Shown here: positions 10,601-22,195 of the stretch, piece by piece
Layout of the letters: each line of letters starts with the position of its first letter
Position numbering within the stretch: position 1 is the first letter of the stretch
Assembly (NCBI GenBank): GCA_050084985.1
Contig: JBITNC010000001.1
Coordinates: 5,766,001-5,830,000 of the forward strand
Length of the DNA: 64,000 nucleotides
Origin: Nageia nagi
Taxonomy: Eukaryota; Pinophyta
Direction of reading: 5' to 3'
The notes under the pieces: model-generated
Told to the model about the DNA's origin: nothing
The model's input: only the letters and a program-made list of their open reading frames with translations
The model's database searches: none
Program-made: the position numbers and the translations under genes

Positions 10601-11594
10601 ATCCTGTATCAACAATCCAGTCATTTGAAATAGTTTGAGTCATTGAGTAGTAGGCAACAGAAGCAGCATGCTTGTTCTTCTTTTTATTATTGAAAGTTCT
10701 CACATTTGCATTTCCCTTTCCTTTTTGAGCAAATTTCTTTTTGCGACAATCATACTCTTTGTGCCCAAAGATGCCACAGAAGTTACAATTCCCATCAAAC
10801 TTTTCTTGAGGTGTTGGATTGCTGGATCCTGCTTTATCATTCCTGTGCCTGTAGTTGCCATGATTGTTGTTGTTGTTGCCCTTTTTGTCATACTTCCTGA
10901 AGGTAGATGAGGACTTGTTGTCTTTGAATTTGTAATGTTTGAACTTTTTCTTGAAAGGAGTTTTGGTTGCTCCTAGAGCAATGCTATGGTCCTTTGGAGA
11001 AAGGTTCAACATTTTCTTGTTCAAAGTTTCCTCATGCTTTAGAAGAAGTCTTGAAAGGTTATCAAGTGAGATGACATCTTCTTCATCATCGAGCCTTGTT
11101 TCCATAACTGTGACAAAGTTGCTGAACTTTGAAGTAAGGCTTTGTAAAATGATGAAGACCATGAACTCATCATTGATCCAATTGCATCCACAACCAACCA
11201 GTTGTGTCCTGAGGTCAATGATTTTGTTCAAGTAGATGGAGGCACTTTCATCTTCACTTTGTCGATACTGCAACAACTTTTGTAGAATGGTAAACCTTCT
11301 TGAAAATTTGGACCCAAGGTAGATCTTCTTTAACCTATCCCAAGCTTCCTTTGCTGAAGTTGATGAAGAAATCATGAGAAGGACATCATCTGAAACTGCA
11401 CGGTATATCATAGAAGTTGCTAACTCATTCTTTGAGTTGTATACTTCAAGAGCCTTCTCATCGGTAGGAGCAACCGCATCTTCACTAACTGTCTGCCATA
11501 GCTTTCTTGCTTGTAACTCGGCTTTCATACGTGGTTCCCATATTCCAAAGTTGGAACCATCGAGTATGTGCTTGGGAACGAAGGTTTCAACCAT
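7669..11594 (-). pseudogene. Copia gag-pol polyprotein, one stop and one frameshift
   Basis: The single polyprotein packages and copies the element. From the Met at 11594 the visible order is: gag domain (about residues 1-200); Asn-rich basic stretch; zinc knuckle CNFCGIFGHKEYDC (about 270-283); protease DTGCTNHM (about 329); integrase with an HRLGH...C..C zinc site and a DF...D...E core; then RT with YVDDLLI and RNase H with an SDSDYG start and [10 protein letters not shown]. An upstream in-frame Met at 11678 would add a hydrophobic 28-residue stretch; I prefer 11594, where gag similarity begins. TAA at 9291-9293 falls between integrase and RT. A 1-bp loss in a C run (plus strand 8126-8129) shifts the frame inside RNase H. 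The last frame ends at 7669. Confidence 0.95.
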
Positions 11595-12360
11595 TGCTAC
11601 AAAAACAAATAAATATGCAATAAGAATGTAAACTTTTACAATTTTTCCATCTATACATATAAAACAACTAATAAGCAAACATGTCCCACATGTGTAAACT
11701 CATTAACCACGATCCATAGAAGGATAAAGTTGGGGTTGTTTTCTTGTATAGAATTAGGCCTTCACCTGGATGCCCGCAAGGTGGAGCCCAGGTACTACCA
11801 GTCCTCAACCAGTTCACCTTGGTCAGTGATATACTCTCACAAGGAGAAGTACTTACTATTTTCCAAGGATCCGACGTATCTTGGACCGACCATTTTAATT
11901 ATCTTGATTAAGGGTTTCAGTTTTCCTCCTAGGTTATCAGGATAATCCCTGAATGGACGTGCGGACATGTGGTATCACTACACACATGCCTGTCCACCTA
12001 ATAGAGTTATGTCCAATCCAACAGAGGTCTTAGGGGCAATTAAGACGGACTTACCACCACTTGGTTCTTCGGACTAAAAGGGCTCCAGTCTGCCCTGTCC
12101 TCACCTCATGGCTCCCCAAACAAGTCATGTTGTGGAAAATACGTGCGGATGTATTCATTTTAGGGGTTACTTTTCACATTTTTGCGTATTGCAAGTATAA
12201 GCAAATGTGCAAAAAATATAAAGTAAGGTGAAAAATTACTCCATCCACACGAACTTGAAACCTTAAAAAGGCCAAAAAATTGAGTCCAATGGGTTTTGTT
12301 CTAACCCCTAAAGGACTTTTACATTGTTCACATTTTTCTCAAAGCACTTAATTAAACATT
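11595..12360 (-). other. Copia leader, proximal part
   Basis: This is untranslated leader between the gag start and the primer site. The part at 11710-12130 is richer in G and C than the flanks and has no long open frame on the element strand. I recognise no gene in it. Leaders of this length (2.7 kb in total) are long for copia elements. Confidence 0.6.
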
Positions 12361-12364
12361 AAGA

Positions 12365-12645
12365 ACTAAGTCCTACTTAGTATATCACGACTTAAAAATT
12401 TAAGTAAGCATTCATCATGCATTAAAAATTTAAGTCCTAAGCATACTTAGTATTTAATTCATAACATGCATTGTATCATGACTTAAAAATTTAAGTAAGC
12501 ATGCATCATGCATTAAAAATTTTAAGTCCTAAGCATACTTATGCATTCTTAACATTTAAGCATACTTATAACATGCATTCTATCATGACTTAAAATTTAC
12601 TTAAGCATGCATCATGCATTAGAAATTTAAGTCCTAAGCATGTTT
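12365..12645 (-). repeat. Three tandem units of about 110 bp in the copia leader
   Basis: The strings AAGCATGCATCATGCATT, AAAATTTAAGTCCTAAGCAT and ACATGCATT.TATCATGACTT recur in order three times. The units are rich in the near-palindromes ATGCAT and GCATGC. They sit in the transcribed leader. Confidence 0.8.
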
Positions 12646-12939
12646 TTAGTCTTCAAACAAGATACATGCATCTAGATAAAATTTAAGTAAAAAATTTATA
12701 CCAAGGCCCCTCCTTTTTACGTAAAGTTTTATCCCTTTTTAACCATGCTTAGAGAGTGCATATGTAGGTAATTTAAAACATGCAATGTGGAGGAAAAGAT
12801 GAGAAATAGTCTAAGTACTCCTAAGGGCAGTTAATGGAGCAATTGACTTGGAAGCACTAAAAATAAAGAGACCGAAGTCAAGAAGCAATTAAATGCATGT
12901 AGTTGGGCAGGGCAAATAGGGAGGTGGCCAACAACAAAA

Positions 12940-13660
12940 AAAAATTGAGAGGCAGGGCGGCAGGCGGGAGGGGAGACCAAAGTCGGTCTAGGGGCGAGCC
13001 AGGAAACCGCGTGGGTGGAGGCGGCAGGGCGCGTGGGGTGGCGGTTGACTAACCCAGCCGCGGAGATAGGTCGGCGAGGAGGGAGACACCGTGGGTTGTT
13101 GTTGACTGGAGCAGGGGTGGGGAGTAAAGGAAGGCGACATCAGGCAGCATGTTAAAGAAGGGGTGAGCCATCGTAGGGAGGCTGCAGATGCAGAGGCGGC
13201 GAGCGAGGCAAGCCAGAGAACTGGGTCTACCATGTCAAACAGAGCTTGTTCAGTTTGTGCATAGCCTGTGAATATTGCATGGCATGAAACTGTGTCTGGA
13301 TCATGCGGTGCTTGAAACAATACATGGACCATTCATCTCTACGCTGTTCTCTACGTTTGAGCATAGCCTGCGAGCATGGTAGGCCACGGAATAGAACAGG
13401 CACCCACGGCCAGCACCCTGATGCAGACTGTTGCATGGCATCAAATCCATGCACAGATCATCGAATATGGGCAGTGCTACGTGGCCAGGTCTGTGGAGTG
13501 TTTTGCCGAATACTGGATTGGGACCCGAGCAACATTGCGCTGCAAGCGGGGAAGGTGGAGGCGGTGGGGCTCGCGGAGGAGTGCGGGTGGTGTTGGTCGC
13601 CACCAGTGGCGCGCGAGGAGGACGAGAGGAGCCACCAGAGGTGCTTCCCGCGTGTAATAT
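12940..13660 (-). other. GC-rich segment inside the copia leader
   Basis: This segment is markedly GC-rich (runs such as GGCGGCAGGCGGGAGGGGAG) inside a very AT-rich element. It yields many overlapping short open frames on both strands, as expected for GC-rich DNA, and none shows a domain I can name with confidence. One minus-strand stretch near 13230-13300 (PDTVSCHAIFTGYAQ) resembles a PPR repeat and could be a captured host fragment. Its edges are abrupt, at about 12940 and 13660, followed by A/T-only sequence. Confidence 0.5.
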
Positions 13661-14325
13661 ACTGTATACACGTTTTAATATTTATTTAATGACCATAGTA
13701 AATTTCATTTGAGTGGCCCTGACCCGCCCTTTAAATATTATTTGTTTTATTATATTTTAAACGAATTTAAAATATAAAAAATATATTTGTGATTTATATT
13801 TTAAACAGATTTAAAATATAAAAACTGTATATATATATTTTTGATTGAAATAAATATATATATAATTTTGTTTTGATTCTTTTAAACAAAGTTAAAAAAC
13901 AAAATAAAAAATATCTTCCTCCTTTTTTTTGATATTTTTCACAAAAGACTATTGTAAAAAAAAATCTTTTCAATAAGATGCTAGCATAATATATTTTTGC
14001 TCAAAAGAAAAAATATTTTCTTTGTACATTAAAAATAGATTACTAACATAAAAGTTTGTTAGTAAGAAGAGAATAGCAAAAATATATTATGGTATTGCTA
14101 AGACATTAACATTGAGCTAGCATAATCATACAAAAGATTAGTATCATAATGAACTTTGTTAAAGAAGGATAGAAGGTTATACCTTTGCAAACCTTTTACC
14201 TCACAATGAAGAATGAAGATCTCCAAAGTTGAGAAGGATGAAGCACCTCCAAAATGTAGCTTCCACACCAAAAGAGCTTCCTCAACAAGGAGAGTTTCAA
14301 CACCAAGAAGAGCTTCCTCAACAAG
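13661..14325 (-). other. Copia leader, distal part next to the primer site
   Basis: AT-rich non-coding sequence. Two copies of AGAGCTTCCTCAACAAGG (about 14273-14290 and 14309-14326) lie just inside the primer site, a short direct repeat that may reflect slippage during reverse transcription. Confidence 0.6.
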
Positions 14326-14337
14326 GCTCTGATACCA
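14326..14337 (-). promoter_or_regulatory. Primer binding site (initiator tRNA-Met type)
   Basis: On the minus strand it reads TGGTATCAGAGC, the standard plant copia primer site complementary to the 3' end of initiator tRNA-Met, two bases inside the 5' LTR. Confidence 0.95.
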
Positions 14338-14339
14338 AA

Positions 14340-15083
14340 TGAAGGATTTGAACTATAACTAAACAAATCCTCTAGGACCTTAGACTAGGAAACTCAAGAT
14401 AACACATCTATAATTCTAAGAACATCATTCACACAATATGACACCAATATAATGTGGTTCCTCCCTCCTTGGGAGTACATCCACAACTAGCTCTCTTATT
14501 CTCAAATCTATGTCTCTCTTACAACTATTCTACTTGTTGGAATTAACCTAGATCTAATTCCCAAGGTCCAAGACTATAGAAAGCTCAATCACATTCAACA
14601 TGTAAACATCTACAAGCTACTTAACACATTCACACAATATAACACCATGTAATGTGGTTCCTCCCTCCTTGGGAGTACATCCACAACTAGCTCTCTTAAT
14701 GTGGTTCCTCCCTCCTTGGGAGTACATCCACAACTAGCTCTCTTATTCTCAACTATGCCTCTTACAACTATTCTCTTGCTCTCTCCTACACAACCAAGTA
14801 GAGTAATCTTACTCCTCAACTTTAGATCTGTTACAATAGGAGAGGCCCTCTATTTATAGCTTGAGAGCACCTCCCTAACCTCCCTTTAACCCAAGGGTAA
14901 GGTTAGGGTTACAATAAATGTGTGACCTAACTTTCACCTACCAACTAACCCCATGGTTAGGTCAAAGTCCACACATAATAAAGAATTCAATTAATCCCTT
15001 AAGGTATCTACATATCCTTTAAGTGATTAATTGAATTTACAAGGAGTTTAGGAATTCACAATATTTCATTACAAATTCTAACA
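14340..15083 (-). repeat. Copia 5' LTR (744 bp, with 47-bp tandem duplication)
   Basis: It matches the other LTR without visible substitutions, except that a 47-bp block beginning ATGTGGTTCCTCCCTCC is present twice in tandem (about 14649-14742). The duplication lies in the already internally repeated part of the LTR. Confidence 0.95.
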
Positions 15084-15088
15084 GCATG
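15084..15088. repeat. Target-site duplication GCATG (right copy)
   Basis: Identical to 5916-5920. Removing the element and one copy rejoins GTGGCATG to AATGTCTTG. Confidence 0.93.
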
Positions 15089-16985
15089 AATGTCTTGCTT
15101 TCCATATGATATTTACCTTTAGGAATTTCATCAAGCTAGCATGTTATTCTTGTTTCTTGCACTCTCCTATTGGTAGTTAATAAGATACAATTGAGTGACC
15201 CAATTTTCTTCACTATCTCCATGTAGAAAACATTCTATAGCACATGGTTAAATATTGTTGTTTCTCATGTTAAATACAGATGTAGGGAGTTTATGGGTAA
15301 TTGTAAAAATAATTGGTGCTAATTGTAAGGTCTAGTATAAGGATACAAATTCGAAAATAGAATTAATTCTAAAAGTCAAGTTTACATTCCAAATTGGTAA
15401 ACATAAAAAGGATAAGGATACGTAACTCCTTCAAGAAACCCTAATAACTCTTCAACTTCATAATGACACTCAAGACTTTATTTGGAATTTCTTCCACTTA
15501 CAAATATTAAAGAAAATGGCTATCTCATGACCAAAATGTGACCACATAGCTTGTACATATATCAAAATCCCGCCACCCGCCCACCACTCACTTTTTTGCT
15601 TTGCTCCGCTTCATTATAAATCTTGTGCATATATGAAAATATGATGATAAAGCTTGTGCACATATCAAATAGAAAAGTTATTTTAAAATTTGGACAGATA
15701 TGTTGGTGAATGGAATGTTGGCATAATAGTAAAAAATTTGAAATATGAGCCAAGCAACCACGTTTGAATCTTTGAAACATCATTTTTCATATTTTGGGGA
15801 CTTAAGATTTTTCTTGCATTTTGTTTATATATGTAGAGGCTTTAATGACAAACACAAGATTATTGATATACTCGTATGATTTATAATGATATACACACAA
15901 GATTTCTAATAAAATGGAACACAGCTGAGAAATGAATGACGGGTGGATGGTAAAATTTTGATATACACAAGTTATGTGGTCACACTTGATCGTCGGATAG
16001 CCTTTCTCCAATATTAAATACTTGGACACTTACACACCTAAATCTAATATTATTTACAATCAATCTTAATCCTTAAGAATAAGGTTTTGACACTAATTTT
16101 ATAGATATCTCTAATTCTTAGTATAGAAGAACAAGAGAAGATGCTTCTTTATGTGAGTTGTATAAACCTATGCATGGCCTTTGAATGAGAGAAGTATTCA
16201 GAATCTATATTATTTATATGAAATGCCACACAACCACGGTGGCAACATCCAGGTACAATCAGTCAAGGATGATTGAATATCTTAGGTTTTCTTTGAGAAG
16301 GGAGCTCGAAGTGTATGAATTTTGTTTTGTGTTAAATTGTCTTACAGATGAAGCCAACTAATGTCCCCTGAGACCAATCAGCTGAGTACCTACAACCGAG
16401 CTGCACAGAATGTATTGTATGTTACTAAGGTAGATTATATGGATTTTTCCATTGCTTCTATGACAATCATCTAAATCTCCTGCTTGACAAAGATAGTAGA
16501 CAATCCTCTCCTTATCACTGGTCATCTCTAAAATCCACTTGCAAAGAATTTTAATTTTGTGAATTTCGAATGTGACTGGAGAAAGAAGAGTCGAAACTCT
16601 TAATTTGTGTCCACTTTGCTGTTTGGAGGTCCTGTTTCCAAGTCTCAGAGTTTTAATGTTGCTGATCATCAAGGTCTTTTGTGTTAGGAATCATGAACAT
16701 GTTGGCCCCATAATGAAAACCACTTTGATGGAGAGATGTTGCATACGTGGGTTTGGCGTTTCTGATGGATGCCACAGAGAACTAACTACTGAAAATACTG
16801 TCCTTCAGAAAATATAAAATTACATGATATATAGCAGGTCTTAAAAAGTAATGAGCACTTTATGGTTAATAATGGCATAGGAAAACTTTAGCCATTGACA
16901 TATCTGAAGTTTCTACATATTATTCTGAGACTGAAATGTTGAAAAATAGTATTGATTAAGAAAATGATAGTCGTTTATGCTGCAT
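15089..16985. other. AT-rich non-coding stretch
   Basis: No recognised gene or element. The longest open stretches (for example 16358-16672 minus and 16572-16817 plus) show no motif I can name and overlap each other. If the possible exon at 17554 is real, this could be intron. Confidence 0.5.
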
Positions 16986-16989
16986 ATAA

Positions 16990-17347
16990 TTACAAATTTT
17001 AATTGAAGGATACAAGGGGTATCTGAATACATGCAGATGCACTTGACATTCATCATTGCAAGAAGTAGATTTGGTCTTAATCTTTTTCCAGCAATCAATC
17101 GTTTTCATCGAGTAAAATGTATATGACAACATTTGATTTTCTCTGTTGCTTCAGATTGATCAACATTTATTCCTTTCATTAAAAATTTTAATTTAAGGAT
17201 GCAAAGGGTATATCAATATATGCAGATGCACTTCACATTGATCATTGAAAGAAGTAGATTGTAGTCTATCTTCTCTAGTAATCAATTGTTTTCATCAAGG
17301 AAGATGTATATGATGACATTTGATTTTCTCTGTTGCTTCAAATTGAA
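16990..17347. repeat. Direct tandem duplication, two units of about 170 bp
   Basis: The unit from about 16990 to 17158 (AATTTTAATTGAAGGATACA ... CTGTTGCTTCAGATTGA) is repeated at about 17185-17347 (AATTTTAATTTAAGGATGCA ... CTGTTGCTTCAAATTGA). They share the strings ATGCAGATGCACTT and ATTTGATTTTCTCTGTTGCT. Similarity is high but not perfect, so the event is of moderate age. Confidence 0.85.
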
Positions 17348-17553
17348 AATCATTTATTCCCTTCATTCTGTCATCTTCACTACCCAAGCATATATCCTAT
17401 TATTAAAGCAACTTGCAAGGAGTTTAATATTCCTTATTATTCTTATCCATCTGCAAGTACTTTGGATTTCCATATGTAATTGTAGTTCGTCATATCATCT
17501 ACTTTTCCGTTTGTGTTAGGTGTTCACTTTTACTGATTGTTCTTGTTTTGCAG

Positions 17554-17634
17554 TTCTGGGTTACATTGAAGGCGCATTTTCATTATCTCGAGCAAGTTGG
17601 AAGTGACAACTTTGAATTGCATTTCAGCAGTTGA
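17554..17634 (+). CDS. Possible terminal coding exon of an unidentified host gene
   Basis: A strong acceptor (TTGTTCTTGTTTTGCAG, ending 17553) is followed by 26 codons and a TGA at 17632-17634. The start FWVTLKAHFHYLEQVGSD and the end FELHFSS look protein-like, with balanced hydrophobic, charged and aromatic residues. What follows resembles a 3' untranslated region. I do not recognise the protein and found no upstream exon; the 170-bp duplication and the copia insertion could lie in its intron. It may also be a pseudogene tail or chance. Confidence 0.25.
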   Translation, partial: FWVTLKAHFHYLEQVGSDNFELHFSS

Positions 17635-17894
17635 GAAAAATTTCCAAGACTCTTATAAGACAGTATAAAGTTAAATTTTATACAAGTCGGTGCAGGAAGC
17701 TTGTTTATAGCCTTTTAGATGCAGTGAAAGTGTTACAGTTGTTTCACTCTTTATGTGAAGGGGCTTAGGATGAACTTTTCCGGTATACCAGCAATAAGAT
17801 GTGTACTGTGTTGAAGTTTTTTTTAACTTCCGCATCATCATATTTGAGTGTGTTAAGGTGTGTATGGGATGAATTTCTTGTACAACTTTGAATT

Positions 17895-18480
17895 ATCTCC
17901 TAACCAGGTATACTGTATCTCTTAAGTCTTTCCTCATGAGACATAGGAGAACCAATTAATGATCAAAACTCTATTATTGTCAAGCCTCTGCTGTACTTAA
18001 TGATAATCACTACATGATTCCACCTTGGTCTGAGTGTTATCACCTTTTTGACAACCACCTCCTCCTTCATCCTCTCTTCAAGAATAGGCCATTTTCTTGA
18101 CTACATCCTTCACACAACATGATACTATCACTCTCAACCTCTTTCATCCTTAAATTCTCAAACTTTCTCTTTAAAGTTTACAATTTGACCACTTTAACTT
18201 GGTTACTCCCTTGGTAAGCCTCTTGTAAAGCCTTCTAACAATTTTGGGCAAACTTGCAATCTACTACCTTTGGTAACAAGCTATTGTCTAGGGCTGATTG
18301 AATGTGGTACAAGGCTAAGAAGTTGTCCTTTGCTTGTCCGTCATTTTGAGAAATGGTAGTCCAATCAGCTAGCTCCACATAACCAACCTCAACATATTCT
18401 AAAGGTCCTTGTCCATCAACATCTTCATCTTGATGCTCCAATAGTCATAGTCTTGGTCATCAAACTCTGGAATGAAAAGA
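17895..18480 (-). pseudogene. Copia gag remnant (UBN2-type)
   Basis: Reading the minus strand from about 18470, FDDQDYDYWSIKMKMLM matches the start of copia gag (F.G.NY..W...M). Then come NFLALYHIQSALDNSLLPKV, a KALQEAYQGSNQVK segment, TLKRKFENLRMKE, and finally PRWNHVVIIIKYSRGL and LIGSPMSHEERLKRY. This is the order of the UBN2/DUF4219 gag family. Stops and at least two frame changes break it. No LTRs of this element were found. Confidence 0.75.
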
Positions 18481-19373
18481 GATTTATTGTTGTTGACTTA
18501 AGGCTCACTCAACAATAAATAAAAGTTTACCTCCAATGAACCTGCTAAAGAATTTGATCAATTGTGAGAAACAAGACCAACTATGTATTTGCAACTAAAT
18601 GTGAAAGACAAGATTCAACCTCAAACAGAGACAACAAAGGGCTCAAAACATCATTCCACAACATTCAAAAAGTTTAACAGTGCTTGAAAATAGATTGTGA
18701 GCAACCAGTAGATCAAGGGCGCTATGAAATCGCAACAAACAGATCATGGGTGATCTACAAAAGTGTGCCAACCAAGCTCAAACTTTGTGGAAAAACATTA
18801 TGTTCAACCAAACTAAGCTAGTTTCAGTATAAACATGCATATACACTAACAAATTTGTGTGTAGCAAGGAAGAAATGATAACTATATTCTCTTGTTCACT
18901 TCCAACAACAAAGACGACAAACAAAAATGCTCCAATTCAGAATCAGTTCCTACTCACAAATTGCTTCATCCTACTATTGTTACATTTAAATATTAGCTCC
19001 GAATGACATTTAAACTTCCCTTCAATTACAAGAATAAGTTCCTAACCATCCTAAAAGAGAATAAGTACACTTACATTTACAAAATCAGTTACATATTCAA
19101 AGGGGATGAAGAAAATGACATATGGGTAATTCAAGCACCGAGAATTAAATTTTATCTTCGTCAGGCATCATTTTCAAACATCTTCATTTAAACGATCGAT
19201 TTATAAGAAAATTATTATATTATACGATGATTCGCTGCATGGAATCAGATGGAAAGCTGGATAACATCATAATGATGATAAATTCACACTCGTTACACAT
19301 CATGGTCTACTATAATTTTATCTTGTTTCCACAGTTATTCAATCAAGTTTGTAGCAACTTGCCCAACTGTACT
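18481..19373. other. AT-rich stretch without recognised genes
   Basis: No domain, element end or tandem repeat is recognised. The open stretch at 19003-19191 is Lys/Tyr/Ile-rich and looks like chance in AT-rich DNA. Confidence 0.5.
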
Positions 19374-19620
19374 AACCAGTTAATATATATGAAAACTATA
19401 GGAACGAATGCATGTAAAACTTTTGAAGCACATCTACTGATAACTAAATACAACTCTTCAACAATTCTGCACATTTGGAGTGCATACGAAAAAACAATGG
19501 AGTCAAGTCATACATGAAAAGGTTCAATATAATAAATTAATCTGAATTAAAAAGTCGAAGCAAAACCATACTAATGAAATATATGCCTCAAATTCTACAA
19601 CTTGATAATAAAAGCATTTA
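19374..19620. repeat. Dispersed direct repeat, copy 1 (about 245 bp)
   Basis: It matches 21949-22195 in the same orientation: TATGAAAACTATAGGAA.GAATGCAT, then ACAATGGAG.CAAGTCATA, then CTCAAATTCTACAACTTGAT. It is non-coding on inspection. The copies lie 2.57 kb apart downstream of the PNO1 gene. Confidence 0.85.
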
Positions 19621-20349
19621 AACATTAAAGATTCCATTCTCTATACCAAGCCCACCTCACTATCGATGCTGAAAAACTCCTTAATTATGAACTATTAGTT
19701 ATTATTAGTAGTCACTAACTGAGACAAAATCTGGCTTGAAAAGCACCTCAGTTGGACTAAGAGGGACACATGCGGATAGAAGCTGAGACTATTCTTGAAT
19801 TTGGTAAAGTAGACACATCTGTTGCAAGAAGACTCTACCCTGAAGATGTATTTGTTGAATACCAGTCTTTGATTCATACTTTGGAAGGATTGTGAGGAAG
19901 GTGCACATAATGCTTCTAACAGCTTACAAGTTTAGAACTATACGCAAAGCAACATACTGTTTCTCACCGAAAAACAACATTTTGATGCCAGAGTTCATTC
20001 TTGAGTTTCTATTATTAGTGGTTTGGTGGGGAGATAAGAGAGATTAAACATTCAAAAAGTAGAAATTCATCTTCATGTAAAGAAATGTATGATTCCTCAT
20101 GTTACAGCTCCTTAAAGGGCAGTAATATATGAACATCAAGTTGAGGCACAAATCTGAGAGTCAACACTTGAAATGATAATATATCAGGAGTTGGGCAAAC
20201 GGAGGTATGTTGTCATGAAAACGCACAATTTAAAGGCCCAGTAAACAAATATAAGGTATACATGCCCAAGCAGAAAACATGAATTGACATACAACCATAA
20301 ATAAGCAGCTTTCAGATATGGCAAATGGCTAGATCAGCATGAAAGCCAA

Positions 20350-21140
20350 CCTAGACCCCTTCTAACCCAATTTCAGCAACATGACAATATAGAAGTATAT
20401 ACATTACTTATTGTAACACTCTCCACATTTCCAAAATAAATCTCTTGAAACTTTCTGAAAACTCTTTATAGATGATACCTTTGATTTCATCCAGGGAGAA
20501 TAGTTCAAAGAGACTCATTTTTCGAAGCTTTTTTATCATACTAGGAATCATAAGAAAATGGCTTCTTGCTTCTAAATGCATTGTTATGTTGTGCCTGGTC
20601 TGTTCTATCCATTTTAATGTTGTCATAACAGATTTGGTACACGTATAAGATGAGAGCTATAGAGACTTGTCTTAGTGCAAAGTAGACCCCTTCTAACCTA
20701 ATTTTGGCACCATTACAATACAGAAGGGTATACATAATTTATTGCAACACTTTACATTTCGATAATATTTATCCCTCAAATCTCTTATGTTGAGGCTTTC
20801 TAAGAACTCTTACAGATTGAATACCTTTGAAATCAGCCAGGGTAAACTGGTTAAAGACACTGGCTCATTTTGGGAAGCTTTCTTTATCATGTAAGTCAGC
20901 AAGGGTGAATTGGTTATAGACACTGGCTCTTTTTCGCTCTCACCCTTTATTGACTCACACACACATTGGCTCATTTTGGGAAGCTTTCTTTATCATGCTA
21001 GGTATCATAAGAAACTACCTTCTTGCTTCTAAATGAATAGTTATGTTCACAGTGATATGTTCTATGCCTTTTAATGTTGTCATAACAGATTTGGTTCATA
21101 TATGAGGTAAGCGCTATAGACACTTGTCTTAGAACAGTAG
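20350..21140. repeat. Tandem duplication of 330-450 bp units
   Basis: Unit one starts TAGACCCCTTCTAACCCAAT (about 20351) and unit two TAGACCCCTTCTAACCTAAT (about 20684). Both run through ATACCTTTGA, GGGAAGCTTTCTTTATCAT-like and GTTGTCATAACAGATTTGGT strings. Unit two has an extra internal duplication of the block CACTGGCTCATTTTGGGAAG (about 20860-20985). No coding frame is shared by the units. Confidence 0.85.
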
Positions 21141-21948
21141 CCTATCTCTTGTGGAATTTTTATGAAACTACTTCATTATTTTTTATGAAGGAAACAGATG
21201 ATGAATTATGAATATCCTCTATAGAGACTAGACTTAGAATAATAGTCATGAAATGTGGAGGATGCAGCTATGCGTGTTATAAAATTAGAGGTTGTGTATG
21301 GCTCACAGTGGTCTCAAAAGTCCCCCTTAACTGGTATGCCAATCCAGTTGTACAGCACCATCTTCGACCATTATGTGGATGGTGTTGAACTATGTAATCA
21401 TTCGTATATGCCTTTGGTATATTGTGTTTGTGTATATTGCATAGCCAATACAAGAAAGGTCGTACTAGGCATCAAATACACGACCATTGGCTTATGGAAT
21501 ATTGCACAGTTGATTTGTGTTGGATTTTATATTTACTATTTGTGTATCATTTACTATTTTTGTATCATAAGAAGAGAGTTCAGATGTAGGGAGGTCAAGG
21601 AAAATAGGCACCAGCAAAAACAAATAAAGAAAACAAGACAGGAAACAGTAACACGAGATATGAAGCCATAGTTATGCCTTAACAAACAGGCTTCAATACA
21701 CAAAGCAAGTGATCCAGAATAATGGGCAGAATGGAAGGCAAGACATCAAATCCAGAAATCCGATGTGTTATAGGAGTTTGGCATCCAAAACCAAGGACAT
21801 CATTCAAGAATATCAAAATAGTAGCACGTTAATGAATCTGAATATTTATATTGACATAATAATAGTGGTGTATAAGTATATCTCCATGAACAATACCCTA
21901 TATCTGTGGACAGATGTATTTGCTATGTACTAGCTAGTTGCGATTACT

Positions 21949-22195
21949 GGCCAATTAATTTATATGAAAACTATAGGAATGAATGCATCTAAAACTTTAG
22001 AAGCAGACCTACTAATAACTAAGTACAGGTATTCAACAACTCCACAAATTTGGAGTGCATGAGGAAAAACAATGGAGCCAAGTCATAGATGAAAAGGTTC
22101 AATATAAAAAATAGTCTGAATGAAAAAATCAAAGTGAAACCATAGTAGTGAAATATATGGGCTCAAATTCTACAACTTGATAATAAAAATTATAA
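21949..22195. repeat. Dispersed direct repeat, copy 2 (about 245 bp)
   Basis: Partner of 19374-19620. Just downstream (22285-22365) a shorter block, TAGTAATAATCTGACTGCCAAT, also occurs twice, so this flank is prone to local duplication. Confidence 0.85.

Larger units (their letters stand above)
5921..15083 (-). mobile_element. Complete young Ty1/copia LTR retrotransposon (9163 bp)
   Basis: Two LTRs bound it (5921-6617 and 14340-15083), both TG...CA on the plus strand. The flanking 5-bp duplication is GCATG at 5916-5920 and 15084-15088. On the minus strand the order is LTR, primer site for initiator tRNA-Met, long leader, gag-protease-integrase-RT-RNase H, tandem array, polypurine tract, LTR. 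Integrase before RT is the copia order. By eye the LTRs show no substitution, only a 47-bp tandem duplication in the right one, so insertion was recent. One stop and one frameshift in the polyprotein mean this copy cannot make a full product itself. Confidence 0.96.

Noticed and set aside
10668-11631. Plus-strand frames rich in Phe, Leu and Cys
   Set aside because: Antisense shadows of the copia gag and protease frame, which carries clear motifs on the minus strand.
12988-13712. Several overlapping frames of 60-128 codons on both strands
   Set aside because: They lie in a GC-rich block where stops are rare, overlap on both strands and show no firm domain. Only the PPR-like hint is mentioned in the findings.
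16358-16817. Opposing frames that might be a host gene
   Set aside because: They overlap on opposite strands and have no recognisable domain or consistent splice sites.
21255-21671. 138-codon plus-strand frame with hydrophobic stretches
   Set aside because: No recognisable domain. The Tyr/Ile/Cys-rich middle and a Lys/Arg/Gln tail look like chance in a duplicated non-coding region; no splice or promoter support.
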